This document shows positions 52,679 to 62,373 of a DNA stretch of 64,000 nucleotides, one piece after another. A program made the position numbers and the translations under genes. Each line of letters starts with the position of its first letter. Within the stretch, counting starts at the first letter, position 1. This stretch comes from Chitinophaga pinensis (GTDB taxonomy: Bacteria; Bacteroidota; Bacteroidia; B-17B0; Aurantibacillaceae): positions 1 to 64,000 of the forward strand of contig CAMCZO010000001.1 of the NCBI GenBank assembly GCA_945887955.1, in the 5' to 3' direction. The notes beneath the pieces are model-generated. The model made no database searches and was not told the origin of the DNA. It saw only the letters and a program-made list of their open reading frames with translations.

Positions 52679-53668
52679 ATGGTAGATATTAAAGAAATTA
52701 ACGAACGTATTCAACGCGAAAGTGCATTTATTGAAATGCTGACTATCGAAATGGACAAGGTAATTATTGGCCAAAAAAGCATGGTCGAACGTTTATTGAT
52801 TGGCTTATTAAGCAACGGTCATATTTTATTAGAAGGTGTGCCGGGTTTGGCTAAAACATTAGCAATTAATACTCTTGCTAAATGTATAGATGGTCAATTT
52901 AGCAGAATTCAATTTACACCAGACCTCTTACCAGCCGATGTTATTGGAACACAAATTTATAACCAAAAACAAGAATCATTTTCAATTCGTAAAGGCCCCA
53001 TTTTTGCAAATTTTGTATTAGCCGATGAGATTAATCGTGCCCCTGCAAAAGTTCAATCGGCATTATTAGAAGCCATGCAAGAAAAACAAGTAACAATTGG
53101 CGACCAAACATTTAAATTACCAAACCCATTTTTAGTTTTAGCTACTCAAAATCCTATCGATCAAGAAGGCACCTATCCTTTACCTGAAGCTCAAATGGAT
53201 CGCTTTATGCTAAAAATAGTAGTTGGTTACCCAAATAAAGAAGAAGAACGTAAAATTATTTTATCAAATATTCAACCCACCGGAATGCCAATTCCTAATA
53301 GCGTTCTTAAACCTGAAGATATTATCAATGCAAGAGCCGTTGTTAAAGATGTTTATATGGACGAAAAAATAGAACGATATATTGTTGATATTGTTTTTGC
53401 TTCTCGTTTTCCAAAAGATTACAAATTACAAAAATTTGAAGGCCTAATTTCATATGGCGGCTCACCACGAGCTAGTATTAACCTAGCTTTAGCAGCAAAA
53501 GCCTATGCTTTTATAAAAAGAAGAGGTTATGTAATTCCAGAAGATGTAAGAGCAATTTGTACTGATGTTATGCGACATAGAATTGGATTAACTTACGAAG
53601 CTGAAGCAGAAAACATCACTTCAGAAAATATAATTACCGAAATTTTAAATACCGTTGAAGTTCCTTAG
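52679..53668 (+). CDS. moxR: MoxR-type AAA+ ATPase
   Basis: This is 329 residues from the ATG at 52679 (MVDIKEINERIQRESAF). An ATP-binding domain has Walker A GVPGLAKT (near 52-60), Walker B VLADEINRAPAKVQSALLEAMQEKQV, the sensor region FLVLATQNPIDQEGTYPLPEAQMDRF and a C-terminal lid domain (GGSPRASINLALAAKAYAFIKRRGYV). MoxR ATPases are AAA+ chaperone-type proteins that act with VWA proteins, here BatA and BatB. It is the first gene of the Bat aerotolerance operon, which protects Bacteroidota against oxygen and other envelope stress. It acts in the cytoplasm and precedes the DUF58 gene by 62 bp. Confidence 0.92.
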   Translation: MVDIKEINERIQRESAFIEMLTIEMDKVIIGQKSMVERLLIGLLSNGHILLEGVPGLAKTLAINTLAKCIDGQFSRIQFTPDLLPADVIGTQIYNQKQESFSIRKGPIFANFVLADEINRAPAKVQSALLEAMQEKQVTIGDQTFKLPNPFLVLATQNPIDQEGTYPLPEAQMDRFMLKIVVGYPNKEEERKIILSNIQPTGMPIPNSVLKPEDIINARAVVKDVYMDEKIERYIVDIVFASRFPKDYKLQKFEGLISYGGSPRASINLALAAKAYAFIKRRGYVIPEDVRAICTDVMRHRIGLTYEAEAENITSENIITEILNTVEVP

Positions 53669-53730
53669 TGATTTAAACCAAAGATGAAAATTATTTATTT
53701 ATCATCTTATCGATTAAACCCTATAACAAA

Positions 53731-54597
53731 ATGGAAACATCAGAACTTTTAAAAAAAGTAAGAAAAATCGAAATTAAGTCGAGAGGACTTAGTAATCAGA
53801 TTTTTTCAGGAGAATACCATAGTGCTTTTAAAGGCCGTGGAATGGCGTTTTCAGAGGTTCGAGAATATACTCCTGGCGATGACGTTAGAACAATTGATTG
53901 GAATGTTACTGCTAGATTTAATTCTCCTTTTGTAAAGGTTTTCGAAGAAGATCGAGAACTTAGCGTAGTATTATTAGTAGATATTAGTGCAAGCGGTGCG
54001 TTTGGAACTTCTAATCAATTTAAACAAGATGTAATTACAGAAATCTGTGCCGTAATTGCTTTCTCTGCCTCTCAAAATAATGACAAAATTGGAATTATAT
54101 TTTTTACCGATAAAATCGAAAAATTTATTCCACCAAAAAAAGGTAAAACTCATATATTAAGAATTATACGAGAGTTAATCGAATTTAAACCTGAAAATAA
54201 AAAAACTAATATCGAATTAGCCCTCAAATACCTTACCAATGTTATAAAAAAGAAAAGTATCGTATTTTTAATTAGCGATTTCTTATCCAATCATGATTAT
54301 AAAGACGCCATTAAAATTGCAAACAAAAAACACGATTTAGTTGCGCTTAGAATAATTGACAAAACCGAAATGGATATTCCGCAAGTAGGTTTAATGAAAT
54401 TAAAAGATAACGAAAGTGGTAATATATTATGGATTGATACCAACGATAAATTATTCAGAAAACAATTTGCAACTAATAAAATAAATTTTGAATCGAATCT
54501 AAAAGAAATTTTTAATAGAGCCGGAATAGATTCAGCAAATATAAATACCAACGAAAGCTATATCAAACCATTAATGAATTTATTTAAAAAACGTTAA
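53731..54597 (+). CDS. DUF58 domain protein of the Bat operon
   Basis: This is a 288-residue protein with no membrane segment. The DUF58 signature FSEVREYTPGDDVRTIDWNVTARF lies near residues 37-60, preceded by SGEYHSAFKGRG. The rest is a von Willebrand A-like fold with LLVDISASGAFGTSN (a MIDAS-like DISAS), IGIIFFTDKIEKFIPPKKGKTHILRIIREL and SIVFLISDFLSNHD. DUF58 proteins accompany MoxR ATPases and VWA proteins throughout bacteria, and this one lies between moxR and the VWA genes as expected. Its biochemical activity is not known. It ends 6 bp before the next gene. Confidence 0.88.
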   Translation: METSELLKKVRKIEIKSRGLSNQIFSGEYHSAFKGRGMAFSEVREYTPGDDVRTIDWNVTARFNSPFVKVFEEDRELSVVLLVDISASGAFGTSNQFKQDVITEICAVIAFSASQNNDKIGIIFFTDKIEKFIPPKKGKTHILRIIRELIEFKPENKKTNIELALKYLTNVIKKKSIVFLISDFLSNHDYKDAIKIANKKHDLVALRIIDKTEMDIPQVGLMKLKDNESGNILWIDTNDKLFRKQFATNKINFESNLKEIFNRAGIDSANINTNESYIKPLMNLFKKR

Positions 54598-54603
54598 TCA
54601 TTA

Positions 54604-55602
54604 ATGCTAAAGAAATCACATATTACTTTTTTTATATTCTTGCTGTTTTTTCTGCTTTTTAAAATTAGCATCGGCCAAAAAATAAATATAAGTGCGGCAC
54701 TCGATTCTACAAAAATTCGTATTGGCGAACAAGTAAAACTAGATTTATATGTCACTTACTCTGCTAAACAAAATAATTTAAAAATACAATGGCCAAATAT
54801 AGCAGATACAATTACTGATAAAATTGAAGTGATTTCTGTATCTGTTATCGATACAACTAGCCCAGATAAGTCTAATCCAGATATTATTCAGCAACATCAA
54901 CAAATTACTATAAGTGCATACGATAGTGGTTATTTTGCTATACCAGGATTTAAATTTTTCATAAATAATGATAGTACTACCGCATTTTATTCTCAATCTC
55001 TTTTTCTAGAAGTTCATACTGTTCCTACAGATTCAAGTATTACAAAAACAAAAGATATAAAACCACCCTTTGCCGAAGCATTTAATTGGAAATGGTATTC
55101 TAAATATTTTTATTGGGGGTTTTCCCTTTTAGTTATAATCATACTAATTGTTCTAATCACAATCTATTTTACCAAAAAAAATAAAATAGTTGTTCTTAAA
55201 TCAGAAAAACCAAAAATTCCCGCTCATATCATTGCTCTTCAATCTCTCGAAAAAATAAAAAATGAACAAATCTGGAAAGAAGAAAAAACTAAAGAATATT
55301 ACTCGTCAATATCTGATACTATCCGACTTTATATTGAAGAACGTTTTAAAGTTAACGCACTAGAAAGTACAACTGCCGAAATAATGAAAGCTTTTAGATC
55401 TCAAGTTGTCGATAAAGAAAGTAAAGATAAATTACAACAACTTTTAATGCTTAGCGACTTAGTTAAATTTGCTAAACAATTTCCAATTATATCAGAACAT
55501 ACGTTCACTCTTCAAAACGCATTTGATTTCGTAAATGAAACCAAGCGCGAAGAAAAGACAATAATCAAAAATGATCAGCAAATTAATTCTACTAATTCGT
55601 GA
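54604..55602 (+). CDS. BatD-like accessory membrane protein of the Bat operon
   Basis: This is a 332-residue protein. A signal peptide or N-terminal helix (SHITFFIFLLFFLLFKISIGQ) is followed by a periplasmic beta-rich domain starting KINISAALDSTKIRIGEQVKLDLYVT, like the first Ig-like domain of BatD. A membrane helix follows at about 170-193 (FYWGFSLLVIIILIVLITIYF), then a cytoplasmic helical tail with IRLYIEERFKVNALESTTAEIMKAFRSQ. The tail resembles the cytoplasmic end of BatD (compare LTNYLGNKLNIPKAELSKESI). This single-domain BatD-like gene between DUF58 and batA is common in Bacteroidota Bat operons but unnamed. The final 4 bp overlap the batA start. Confidence 0.75.
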   Translation: MLKKSHITFFIFLLFFLLFKISIGQKINISAALDSTKIRIGEQVKLDLYVTYSAKQNNLKIQWPNIADTITDKIEVISVSVIDTTSPDKSNPDIIQQHQQITISAYDSGYFAIPGFKFFINNDSTTAFYSQSLFLEVHTVPTDSSITKTKDIKPPFAEAFNWKWYSKYFYWGFSLLVIIILIVLITIYFTKKNKIVVLKSEKPKIPAHIIALQSLEKIKNEQIWKEEKTKEYYSSISDTIRLYIEERFKVNALESTTAEIMKAFRSQVVDKESKDKLQQLLMLSDLVKFAKQFPIISEHTFTLQNAFDFVNETKREEKTIIKNDQQINSTNS

Positions 55603-56609
55603 TAAATTATTTTAACGACATACAGTTTTCAGAAAAAAATTGGTTTTGGCTAATGGGCTTGATTCCATTTATAGTTTTCTACTATTTCTGGAGACTAAAA
55701 AAAAATGAAGGGGAATTTAATTTTTCATCTTTTTCAATTTTTGAAGGTATCAAATCTTCTTATAAAGCTAAATTAAGACATAGTCTTTTTGCTTTAAGAC
55801 TTTTCTCTATTGTTTTATTGATTTTTGCTTTAGCCAGACCTCAATCAAGAAGTAGCTGGAAAAATTTAAAAACAGAAGGAATTGATATTATAATTAGTAT
55901 GGATGTTTCCTTATCTATGCTTGCTAAAGATTTTAAACCGAACCGAATAGAAGTCGCTAAAGATGTTATTTTAGACTTTATCGATGCTCGTCCGAATGAT
56001 AGAATAGGTTTAGTTATTTTTGGTGGCGAGGCTTTTACTCAGTGTCCTTTAACTTCTGATCATAAAGTTTTAAAAAACATGTTCCCTCAAATTAATGCTG
56101 GAATGCTCAATCAAGGAACTGCAATAGGCCTTGGATTAGCAGGTGCTGTTGCTCGAATTAAAGAAAGTAAAGCAAAAAGTAAAGTTATTATTTTTATTAG
56201 TGATGGGGTAAATAATGTAGGAGAAATTGCACCCATTACTGCTGGGGAATTAGCAAATACTTATGACATTAGAGTATATTGTATAGGGGTTGGATCTAAA
56301 GGGAAAGCCCTTCAACCAGTTGCGATGTATGCACAAGGTCAATACGAATATGATTATGTAGACGTTGAGATTGATGAAAAAATAATGTCTGATATTTCAA
56401 ACCTTACCGGCGGAAAATATTTTAGAGCAACTAATAAAGAAAGTTTAATAAATATATATCAGGAAATTGATAAAATGGAAAAAACTATTGTAAGTGAAAA
56501 AAACTTTACCAATAAAGCCGAACACTTTTTACCTTTTGCTATTACTGCAGCATTAATATTATTGCTCGAATTCATATTACGTTTAACATTATTCAAATCA
56601 ATTCCGTAA
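55599..56609 (+). CDS. batA: Bat aerotolerance protein BatA, VWA membrane protein
   Basis: This is a 336-residue inner-membrane protein. The GTG start at 55599 overlaps the previous stop by 4 bp. One or two N-terminal helices (NWFWLMGLIPFIVFYYFW, then HSLFALRLFSIVLLIFALARP) carry a VWA domain (about 90-285) on the periplasmic side, with a full MIDAS motif DVSLS, LGLAGAVARIKESKAKS, VIIFISDGVNNVGE and TGGKYFRATNKESL. A C-terminal helix (FAITAALILLLEFILRLTLF) follows. It should bind BatB/BatC and divalent metal. This matches the BatA family in Bacteroidota. The next gene shares one base with its stop. Confidence 0.92.
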   Translation: MINYFNDIQFSEKNWFWLMGLIPFIVFYYFWRLKKNEGEFNFSSFSIFEGIKSSYKAKLRHSLFALRLFSIVLLIFALARPQSRSSWKNLKTEGIDIIISMDVSLSMLAKDFKPNRIEVAKDVILDFIDARPNDRIGLVIFGGEAFTQCPLTSDHKVLKNMFPQINAGMLNQGTAIGLGLAGAVARIKESKAKSKVIIFISDGVNNVGEIAPITAGELANTYDIRVYCIGVGSKGKALQPVAMYAQGQYEYDYVDVEIDEKIMSDISNLTGGKYFRATNKESLINIYQEIDKMEKTIVSEKNFTNKAEHFLPFAITAALILLLEFILRLTLFKSIP

Positions 56610-57649
56610 TGTTTAAATTTGAAAATCCCATATTTTTTTATGCATTTGCATTTATCCCTTTAATGATGATGCTATCAATTTGGTATTTTATTTATAGAAA
56701 AAAGAAACTAAATTCAATTGGTAGTTCAACTTTAATTAATCAATTAATTCCTTACTCTAGTCAAAGAAAAAGAATAATTAAAACCATTCTTTTTTTACTA
56801 AGTTTTTCTAGTCTAATTTTAGCTATATGCAATTTACAAACTGGCAGTAAATTAACCGAGGTTAAAAGAGAGGGTGCCGATATCATAGTATGTTTAGACG
56901 TAAGTAATAGTATGCTTGCTCAAGATCTAAATCCTAATAGATTAACCAGAGCTAAATATGCATTAGAAAAAATGATTGATTTACTCGAAGGGGATCGATT
57001 AGGTCTTGTCATTTTTGCTGGCGAAGCATACGTTCAATTACCAATTACAACTGATTACAATTCTGCAAAAATGTTTTTAAGTTCAATCGAACCCGGGATG
57101 GTGTCAGTTCAAGGAACAAATTTAGCCGAAGCCATAAAAAAAGCTACAGAATCTTTTAGTAATGACGAAAGCAAAAATAAATCTATCATTCTTATTACCG
57201 ATGGAGAAAATCATGAGCCTGAAGCAATAGAAGCTGCCGAAGAAGCTAATAAAAAAGGGATAATGATAAACACCATCGGTATTGGATCTCAAAACGGTGT
57301 GCCAATTCCATATACTGAAAATGGCTTAGTTAAAGGTTATAGAAAAGATAAAGATGGTCAAACAATTGTCACTAAATTAAATGCAGAATTACTAAAAACA
57401 ATTGCTGATAAAACTAATGGTGTTTTTGTTCAAGCAACTCAGTCCGATTTAGGTTTAAGTTCAATACTAGATAAAATATCAGAATTAGATAAATCAAAAA
57501 TAGAATCAAAAATTTATAGCGATTACGAAAATCAATTTCAATGGTTTATTGCCATTGCACTATTTTTTTTATTAGTAGAATTTATTATCAGTGAAAGAGT
57601 AAGCGAGTGGTTTAAAAAAATTAATTTATTTAGCAATGAAATTAAATAA
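56609..57649 (+). CDS. batB: Bat aerotolerance protein BatB, VWA membrane protein
   Basis: This 346-residue paralogue of BatA has the same layout: helices near residues 8-28 and 58-75, a VWA domain (about 88-300) with the MIDAS motif DVSNS, GTNLAEAIKKATESF, IILITDGENHEPEAIEAAEEANKKG and ADKTNGVFVQATQSDL, then a C-terminal helix (FQWFIAIALFFLLVEFIIS). The start ATG shares one base with the batA stop, so translation is coupled. It also overlaps batC by 14 bp. Likely forms a heteromeric periplasmic complex with BatA. Confidence 0.92.
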   Translation: MFKFENPIFFYAFAFIPLMMMLSIWYFIYRKKKLNSIGSSTLINQLIPYSSQRKRIIKTILFLLSFSSLILAICNLQTGSKLTEVKREGADIIVCLDVSNSMLAQDLNPNRLTRAKYALEKMIDLLEGDRLGLVIFAGEAYVQLPITTDYNSAKMFLSSIEPGMVSVQGTNLAEAIKKATESFSNDESKNKSIILITDGENHEPEAIEAAEEANKKGIMINTIGIGSQNGVPIPYTENGLVKGYRKDKDGQTIVTKLNAELLKTIADKTNGVFVQATQSDLGLSSILDKISELDKSKIESKIYSDYENQFQWFIAIALFFLLVEFIISERVSEWFKKINLFSNEIK

Positions 57650-58367
57650 ATATATACTGCTAACCTGTTTAGGAATTATATTTAATAATTCTATCTTAAT
57701 TTCTCAAGAGGACGCCCATGAAATATACGATGGTAATAAATTATATTTTTCAGGGAAAATTTCAGAGTCTATTTTAAAATATTCTAAGGCTCTCGAATTA
57801 AATCCAATAAACAAAAAGGCAAACTTTAATTTAGCGAACTCTTTATACAAAAACGCTTTACTTATTAAAAATAAATCAATAAAAATACCTTCTGACTCTA
57901 AAATTACTCCCGATTCTCTCTCAAAATTAATGTTAGATCAGGCTGCACAAAACTTTGCCGTTGTAGCTAATTCGATATCTAATAAAGATACATTGCATCA
58001 AGCATGGCATAATATTGGGAACTGTTATTTACAAAAAAAAGATTTTCAGCAAGCTGTTGATGCATATAAAAAATCCCTTAAATATAATCCAAAAGATGAG
58101 GATACAAGATATAATCTAGCTTATGCCTTAAAAAATATGCCAAAAGATAAAAAAAATGGCGGGGGCAATAAACAAAAACAACAAAATAAAAAAGAAGATT
58201 CTAAAAATGATAAAGACAAAAAAGCTCAACCTCAACAAAATAAAATGAGTAAAGAACAAGCTGATCAACTTTTAAAAGCTCTAATGAATTCAGAAAAAAA
58301 ACTACAAGATAAACGAAAACAAAAGCAAGAAGATGGTGCTAACCCAAATATAGAAAAAGACTGGTAA
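57636..58367 (+). CDS. batC: Bat operon TPR protein BatC
   Basis: This 243-residue protein has an N-terminal signal (NKYILLTCLGIIFNNSILISQE) and several TPR units: KISESILKYSKALELNPINKKANFNLANSLYKNAL and WHNIGNCYLQKKDFQQAVDAYKKSLKYNPKDEDTRYNLAYALKNM. The last 80 residues are Lys/Gln/Asp-rich and without structure (KKEDSKNDKDKKAQPQQNK), ending in KEQADQLLKALMNSEKKLQ, typical of BatC. It should be a periplasmic scaffold between the VWA proteins and BatD. The start overlaps batB by 14 bp. Confidence 0.9.
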   Translation: MKLNKYILLTCLGIIFNNSILISQEDAHEIYDGNKLYFSGKISESILKYSKALELNPINKKANFNLANSLYKNALLIKNKSIKIPSDSKITPDSLSKLMLDQAAQNFAVVANSISNKDTLHQAWHNIGNCYLQKKDFQQAVDAYKKSLKYNPKDEDTRYNLAYALKNMPKDKKNGGGNKQKQQNKKEDSKNDKDKKAQPQQNKMSKEQADQLLKALMNSEKKLQDKRKQKQEDGANPNIEKDW

Positions 58368-58428
58368 GTCTTGTTAAATAAATTTAATTAATTCGATGAC
58401 CTTTAACAAATTTGTACCTTGCATAGTA

Positions 58429-60207
58429 ATGAATAAAATTAAATACATTATAGCTATTTTATTTCCGCTGTTTTTATTTATTAATATCAGCCAAGCACAA
58501 AACTTTTATTCTCAAGTTAGTTCAAAAAAAGTACAAGTCGGTGTCCCTTTCGAATATTCTGTAGTATTTACAATCAATACAGGTAATTACACCCCTCCTA
58601 ATTTTAAAGATTTTGATGTTATTAGTGGTCCAAATCAAAGTAGTAGTTACCAAAATGTGAATGGGGTTGGAAGTCAACAAATCATAATTTCATATGGTTT
58701 AGTTGCAAAACGCGAAGGGAAATTCACTATTGGTCCATCTTCTACAATGTCAGGTTCACAAAAATTAGAAACAGCTGCAATTAATGTAGAAGTTGTAAAA
58801 GGAAATATAAATTCTAATGACAATGAAACTCAAAATACCTCGAAAAATTCTTCAGGAGATTTATTTATAAAAACCTCCGCCAATAAAAACAAATGCTACG
58901 TTGGCGAACAAATTACTATTCTTCAAAAAGTTTATAGCAGATCTCAAATTGTTGGCTTTCAAAAATTTTCACAGCCTACTTATGAGGGTTTTTATTCTCA
59001 AGCTCAAGAATCTTCTAGTAAAGGTCAAGTTGCAATAGAAAATATAGATGGTGTTAGTTATTATACCTTTGAATTGTTTCGTACAATAGCTATCGCCAAT
59101 AAATCAGGCAAAACTATATTAAACTCAATTCAAGGAGATATTGTTATTAGAAAACAAACTACAGCTAAACCTAAAAATATTTTTGAACAGTTTTTTGGAG
59201 CAAGTTCATATGAAGATATTCCGATTAATACTAAAAGCAAATCAATAGCCATAGAAATTCTTCCTTTGCCTGAAATAGGAAAGCCTGAATCTTTTATCGG
59301 AGCAGTAGGAGACTTTAATTACAAAGTTGATGTTACAAGAAATGAACTAAAAGCCAATGATGCCTTTAATTTAAAAATGATTATCACCGGTAATGGTAAT
59401 TTAAAATTAATCAATGCGCCTACTTTAAAATTACCCGATGGGTTTGAGAGTTATGACCCAAAAATAACAGAATCTAATAATTCTAAAATGTTCGATTTTT
59501 TAATTATTCCTCGAAAGGAAGGTGTTTTTACTTTGAATAATTTAGATTTTTCTTATTTTGATTTAAATTCAAAAAAATACATTACAAAATCAGCCAAAAT
59601 AATAAAAATTAATGTTCTAGCCCCAGCTGAAAATAGCAATGAAGCAAAAATATTCTCATCTCAAACTAAAATTAAAGAAACCGAAAACGATATAAGATAT
59701 ATTAAAAAAGAAGATTTTATTCTCATAAAAAGCGAAAATGAATTTTTCAACTCTTTTACTCACATTCTATTTTTAGTTTTTCCTTTGATTGCTTTAGCAA
59801 CAGGTTTGTTCTTAAGAAAAAATCACATTAAAAATAATAGTAATATAATTTTAGTGAAAGAACGTAAAGCCGCTAAATTGGCAAAAAAACAATTAATAAC
59901 CGCTGAAAAATTAATGAAAGAACAAAAGAAAGATGAATTTTATACCGAAGTATTAATGGCTTTAACAAATTATTTAGGAAACAAATTAAATATTCCTAAA
60001 GCTGAGCTCTCAAAAGAATCTATCACTAAATCATTACAATTAAAAAATATTAACCATTTAACCATACAGAATTTAACAAACACAATTGATACAAGCGAAT
60101 TTGCAAAGTACGCTCCTGGTTCCGTTAGTGGTAATCTTCAAGAAGTTTACAATAACACTGTAGAACTTATAGCAAATTTAGAACAACAAATTAATAAAAA
60201 AATTTAA
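58429..60207 (+). CDS. batD: Bat operon protein BatD
   Basis: This is 592 residues from the ATG at 58429 (MNKIKYIIAILFPLFLFINISQAQ), which gives a clean signal peptide; an ATG at 58396 would add 11 residues ahead of it and cannot be excluded. The BatD repeats are visible as beta-rich Ig-like domains: SSKKVQVGVPFEYSVVF, SANKNKCYVGEQITILQKVYS, VDVTRNELKANDAFNLKMIITGNGNLK. A membrane helix follows (near 455: FFNSFTHILFLVFPLIALATGLF), then a cytoplasmic tail with coiled-coil and LTNYLGNKLNIPKAELSKES. It is the large membrane-anchored periplasmic partner of the Bat complex. Its stop touches the batE start. Confidence 0.9.
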   Translation: MNKIKYIIAILFPLFLFINISQAQNFYSQVSSKKVQVGVPFEYSVVFTINTGNYTPPNFKDFDVISGPNQSSSYQNVNGVGSQQIIISYGLVAKREGKFTIGPSSTMSGSQKLETAAINVEVVKGNINSNDNETQNTSKNSSGDLFIKTSANKNKCYVGEQITILQKVYSRSQIVGFQKFSQPTYEGFYSQAQESSSKGQVAIENIDGVSYYTFELFRTIAIANKSGKTILNSIQGDIVIRKQTTAKPKNIFEQFFGASSYEDIPINTKSKSIAIEILPLPEIGKPESFIGAVGDFNYKVDVTRNELKANDAFNLKMIITGNGNLKLINAPTLKLPDGFESYDPKITESNNSKMFDFLIIPRKEGVFTLNNLDFSYFDLNSKKYITKSAKIIKINVLAPAENSNEAKIFSSQTKIKETENDIRYIKKEDFILIKSENEFFNSFTHILFLVFPLIALATGLFLRKNHIKNNSNIILVKERKAAKLAKKQLITAEKLMKEQKKDEFYTEVLMALTNYLGNKLNIPKAELSKESITKSLQLKNINHLTIQNLTNTIDTSEFAKYAPGSVSGNLQEVYNNTVELIANLEQQINKKI

Positions 60208-60954
60208 ATGAAAAAGTCAACTATATTATTAATTTTTTTATTTTACTTTAGTAGTAATATCTTTTGTAACGATTTAAAAGATGCTGAAAAAGCATACGAT
60301 TCTAAAAATTTCAAAATCTCAATTCAGCATTATCAAAAATTAATAAACGAGGGCTATAAATCATACCAATTGTATTTTAATTTAGGAAATTCATATTATC
60401 GAAATAACGAATTAGGAAAAGCAATTTATTATTATGAATTAGCAAGTAAATCAAATCCTACCGACGACGATATTAAAATTAATCTTGCTATTGCCACTTC
60501 CAAAACAATTGATAAAGTAAATTCGAAAGAAAACTTTTTTATCACTGCAATTAAAACAAATATTCTGTCATCTTTTTCAACATTCACTTGGAGTATTTTT
60601 ACAATCTCATTTATTAGTCTTGCTTCAATATTGTTTTTTATTTTTATAAACTCTAATAACATTCTGATTAAAAGGATTTCATTTATTGGAACCTGTTTTT
60701 GTTTTATATTATTCACCTTAAGCTACTTTCTAGGATATACTTCTCTAAAATCTAAATCTGAAAATAAGTTTGCAATTATTACCTCAAAAGAAATAAAAAT
60801 TTTAAACGAACCAACCATTTCAGGCATATCAAAATTTAACTTACACGAAGGAACTAAAATAAGAGTAGTCGAAAATAAAGGTGAATGGATTCTAATTAAA
60901 TTGGATAATGGCAATGAAGGTTGGATAAAAACAACAGATGTTGGAATTATTTAG
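60208..60954 (+). CDS. batE: Bat operon protein BatE: TPR, membrane helices, SH3-like domain
   Basis: This is a 248-residue protein: signal (STILLIFLFYFSSNIFC), a TPR segment (EKAYDSKNFKISIQHYQKLINEGYKSYQLYFNLGNSYYRNNELGKAIYYYELA), two membrane helices (FTWSIFTISFISLASILFFIFI and ISFIGTCFCFILFTLSYFLG), and a C-terminal bacterial SH3 domain (EIKILNEPTISGISKFNLHEGTKIRVVENKGEWILIKLDNGNEGWIKTTDVG). This is the usual BatE layout. It closes the operon, with no gap after batD. It ends 1 bp before the stop of the facing exported orphan. Confidence 0.88.
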   Translation: MKKSTILLIFLFYFSSNIFCNDLKDAEKAYDSKNFKISIQHYQKLINEGYKSYQLYFNLGNSYYRNNELGKAIYYYELASKSNPTDDDIKINLAIATSKTIDKVNSKENFFITAIKTNILSSFSTFTWSIFTISFISLASILFFIFINSNNILIKRISFIGTCFCFILFTLSYFLGYTSLKSKSENKFAIITSKEIKILNEPTISGISKFNLHEGTKIRVVENKGEWILIKLDNGNEGWIKTTDVGII

Positions 60955-60955
60955 C

Positions 60956-61585
60956 TTAGTTTTCACTCGAACTTTGAAAACCTAAATTTACTTTTTTAGG
61001 GTCAAACGTTATTTCAATAAAATCATCGCCACCTTTATAATAATTTAAAACTAATGGCGATGTCTTATCCCAATCCTCAATTGGGTCTTTTGTCATATCA
61101 GTTATCCCTTTCATACATGACGAAATAGTTCTTTGCTTCCACATAGATTTATTAGTTTTAGTATTCCACCTTACAAAAAATAATTTTGTTTCTTTTCCAG
61201 ATTCACACTTTGGATTATTAGTTAAAGGCTTACTAAATGCATCTACATATATTAAAACATAAACAGTATCAGCTTTTTTTTCTTGAAATAATAGTTTAAA
61301 CACTTCTGGATCACGACAGATTGAATCATTCATACAATAATTCAAAACAGTATCATTAGTTATTAGATTAAAACACAACTTAATCCGTTCTGTATTATTT
61401 TTAGCTTTTTTTGTGTATACCAAAAACTGGCGAGGAATTTTCAACTCTTTTATTGCAAGTTTAGTCGAATCAGAAGCAAGCGAATCAACTTCTATAGATT
61501 CAACCTTTGGCTTTTTTGTTTTTCTTGTCTGAGCATTCGCAAATGATACAAACATCATTAAGGCGATTATTATAAATTTATACAT
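60956..61585 (-). CDS. Hypothetical exported protein
   Basis: This is a 209-residue protein with a signal peptide (MYKFIIIALMMFVSFANAQ) and then a Lys/Asp/Ser-rich stretch. The middle part has several Cys (IKLCFNLITNDTVLNYCMND.ICRDPEVF, then NNPKCESGKET and ISSCMKG) that may form disulphides in the periplasm. The end is mixed with beta-strand phrases (LVLNYYKGGDDFIEITFDP). I recognise no family. No lipobox or T9SS tail. It stands alone, convergent with batE. Confidence 0.6.
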   Translation of the reverse strand: MYKFIIIALMMFVSFANAQTRKTKKPKVESIEVDSLASDSTKLAIKELKIPRQFLVYTKKAKNNTERIKLCFNLITNDTVLNYCMNDSICRDPEVFKLLFQEKKADTVYVLIYVDAFSKPLTNNPKCESGKETKLFFVRWNTKTNKSMWKQRTISSCMKGITDMTKDPIEDWDKTSPLVLNYYKGGDDFIEITFDPKKVNLGFQSSSEN

Positions 61586-61681
61586 AAAGCAAATTTATAA
61601 AAAAAACTGATTTTTTTAGGAATATTCTTGCCTTTTATCCTATACTTTTTAACAGGCTATTTATATAATTAAATAAATTCA

Positions 61682-62326
61682 TTAAAACCTACCCGCCTCA
61701 ATCAATTTAACAGCTCTTTCTATCATCAAATCTTCTATATTGGCGTCATATTCAACTTTCATATTATGCCCGAATAATCTAGCTACCGATTGATATAAAA
61801 CTGCCTGAAAACCACCACGAAATTGTTTTACTATTTCATAAGTTGTTTTTCCCGATTCTCGGGCAATTAATTTCATCAATACTTTTCCTTGATTTATCGA
61901 TAAATTTTTTAAATCTGTTTCAAATTGAATCCTTAAATCTTTTTCACAAGTTTTAATAAATTCTTTTCTTAATCCACTATCATTTATCTTTTCTAATGCT
62001 TTATCATATTCCTTAAGCTTGGCTGCAGCTAAAATAGCATATGGATAAACTATCTTTACATTATATTTTACTTTAGTCCATTGCTCTAACTGTTTTTTAT
62101 TTTTAAAAACAAAATCAGTATAAACAAAATATGTTGATAAATCGACAACCGGAAAAGTGTCGCCATTAATTATTTCTGCCCTACACCAGAATCCATTTTT
62201 AGGTAAAATAGTAAAATCTTGGTTATTGTTTTGAGAACTAATTCCATAATTTATAAATAAAAAAAAACAACAAAGAATTTCTTTGATTAAATAACCGCTT
62301 TTAATTAAATAATTATATTGGCTCAT
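61682..62326 (-). CDS. DUF4294 exported protein
   Basis: This is a 214-residue protein with a hydrophobic N-terminus (YLIKEILCCFFLFINYGISSQ) serving as signal or anchor. The remainder matches DUF4294, a Bacteroidota-specific family: GDTFPVVDLSTYFVYTDFVFKNKKQLEQWTKVKYNVKIVYPYAILAAAKL, then KDLRIQFETDLKNLSINQGKVLMKLIARESGKTTYEIVKQFRGGFQAVLYQSVARLFG. The function is unknown for the family; the conserved RESG and GGFQA segments are without a named role. It is followed by the biotin carboxylase gene upstream on the same strand, with a gap of about 47 bp. Confidence 0.82.
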   Translation of the reverse strand: MSQYNYLIKSGYLIKEILCCFFLFINYGISSQNNNQDFTILPKNGFWCRAEIINGDTFPVVDLSTYFVYTDFVFKNKKQLEQWTKVKYNVKIVYPYAILAAAKLKEYDKALEKINDSGLRKEFIKTCEKDLRIQFETDLKNLSINQGKVLMKLIARESGKTTYEIVKQFRGGFQAVLYQSVARLFGHNMKVEYDANIEDLMIERAVKLIEAGRF

Positions 62327-62373
62327 CTAATTATTAATTATCAGAAACACATAAGGTAACCCATAATCAAAAA

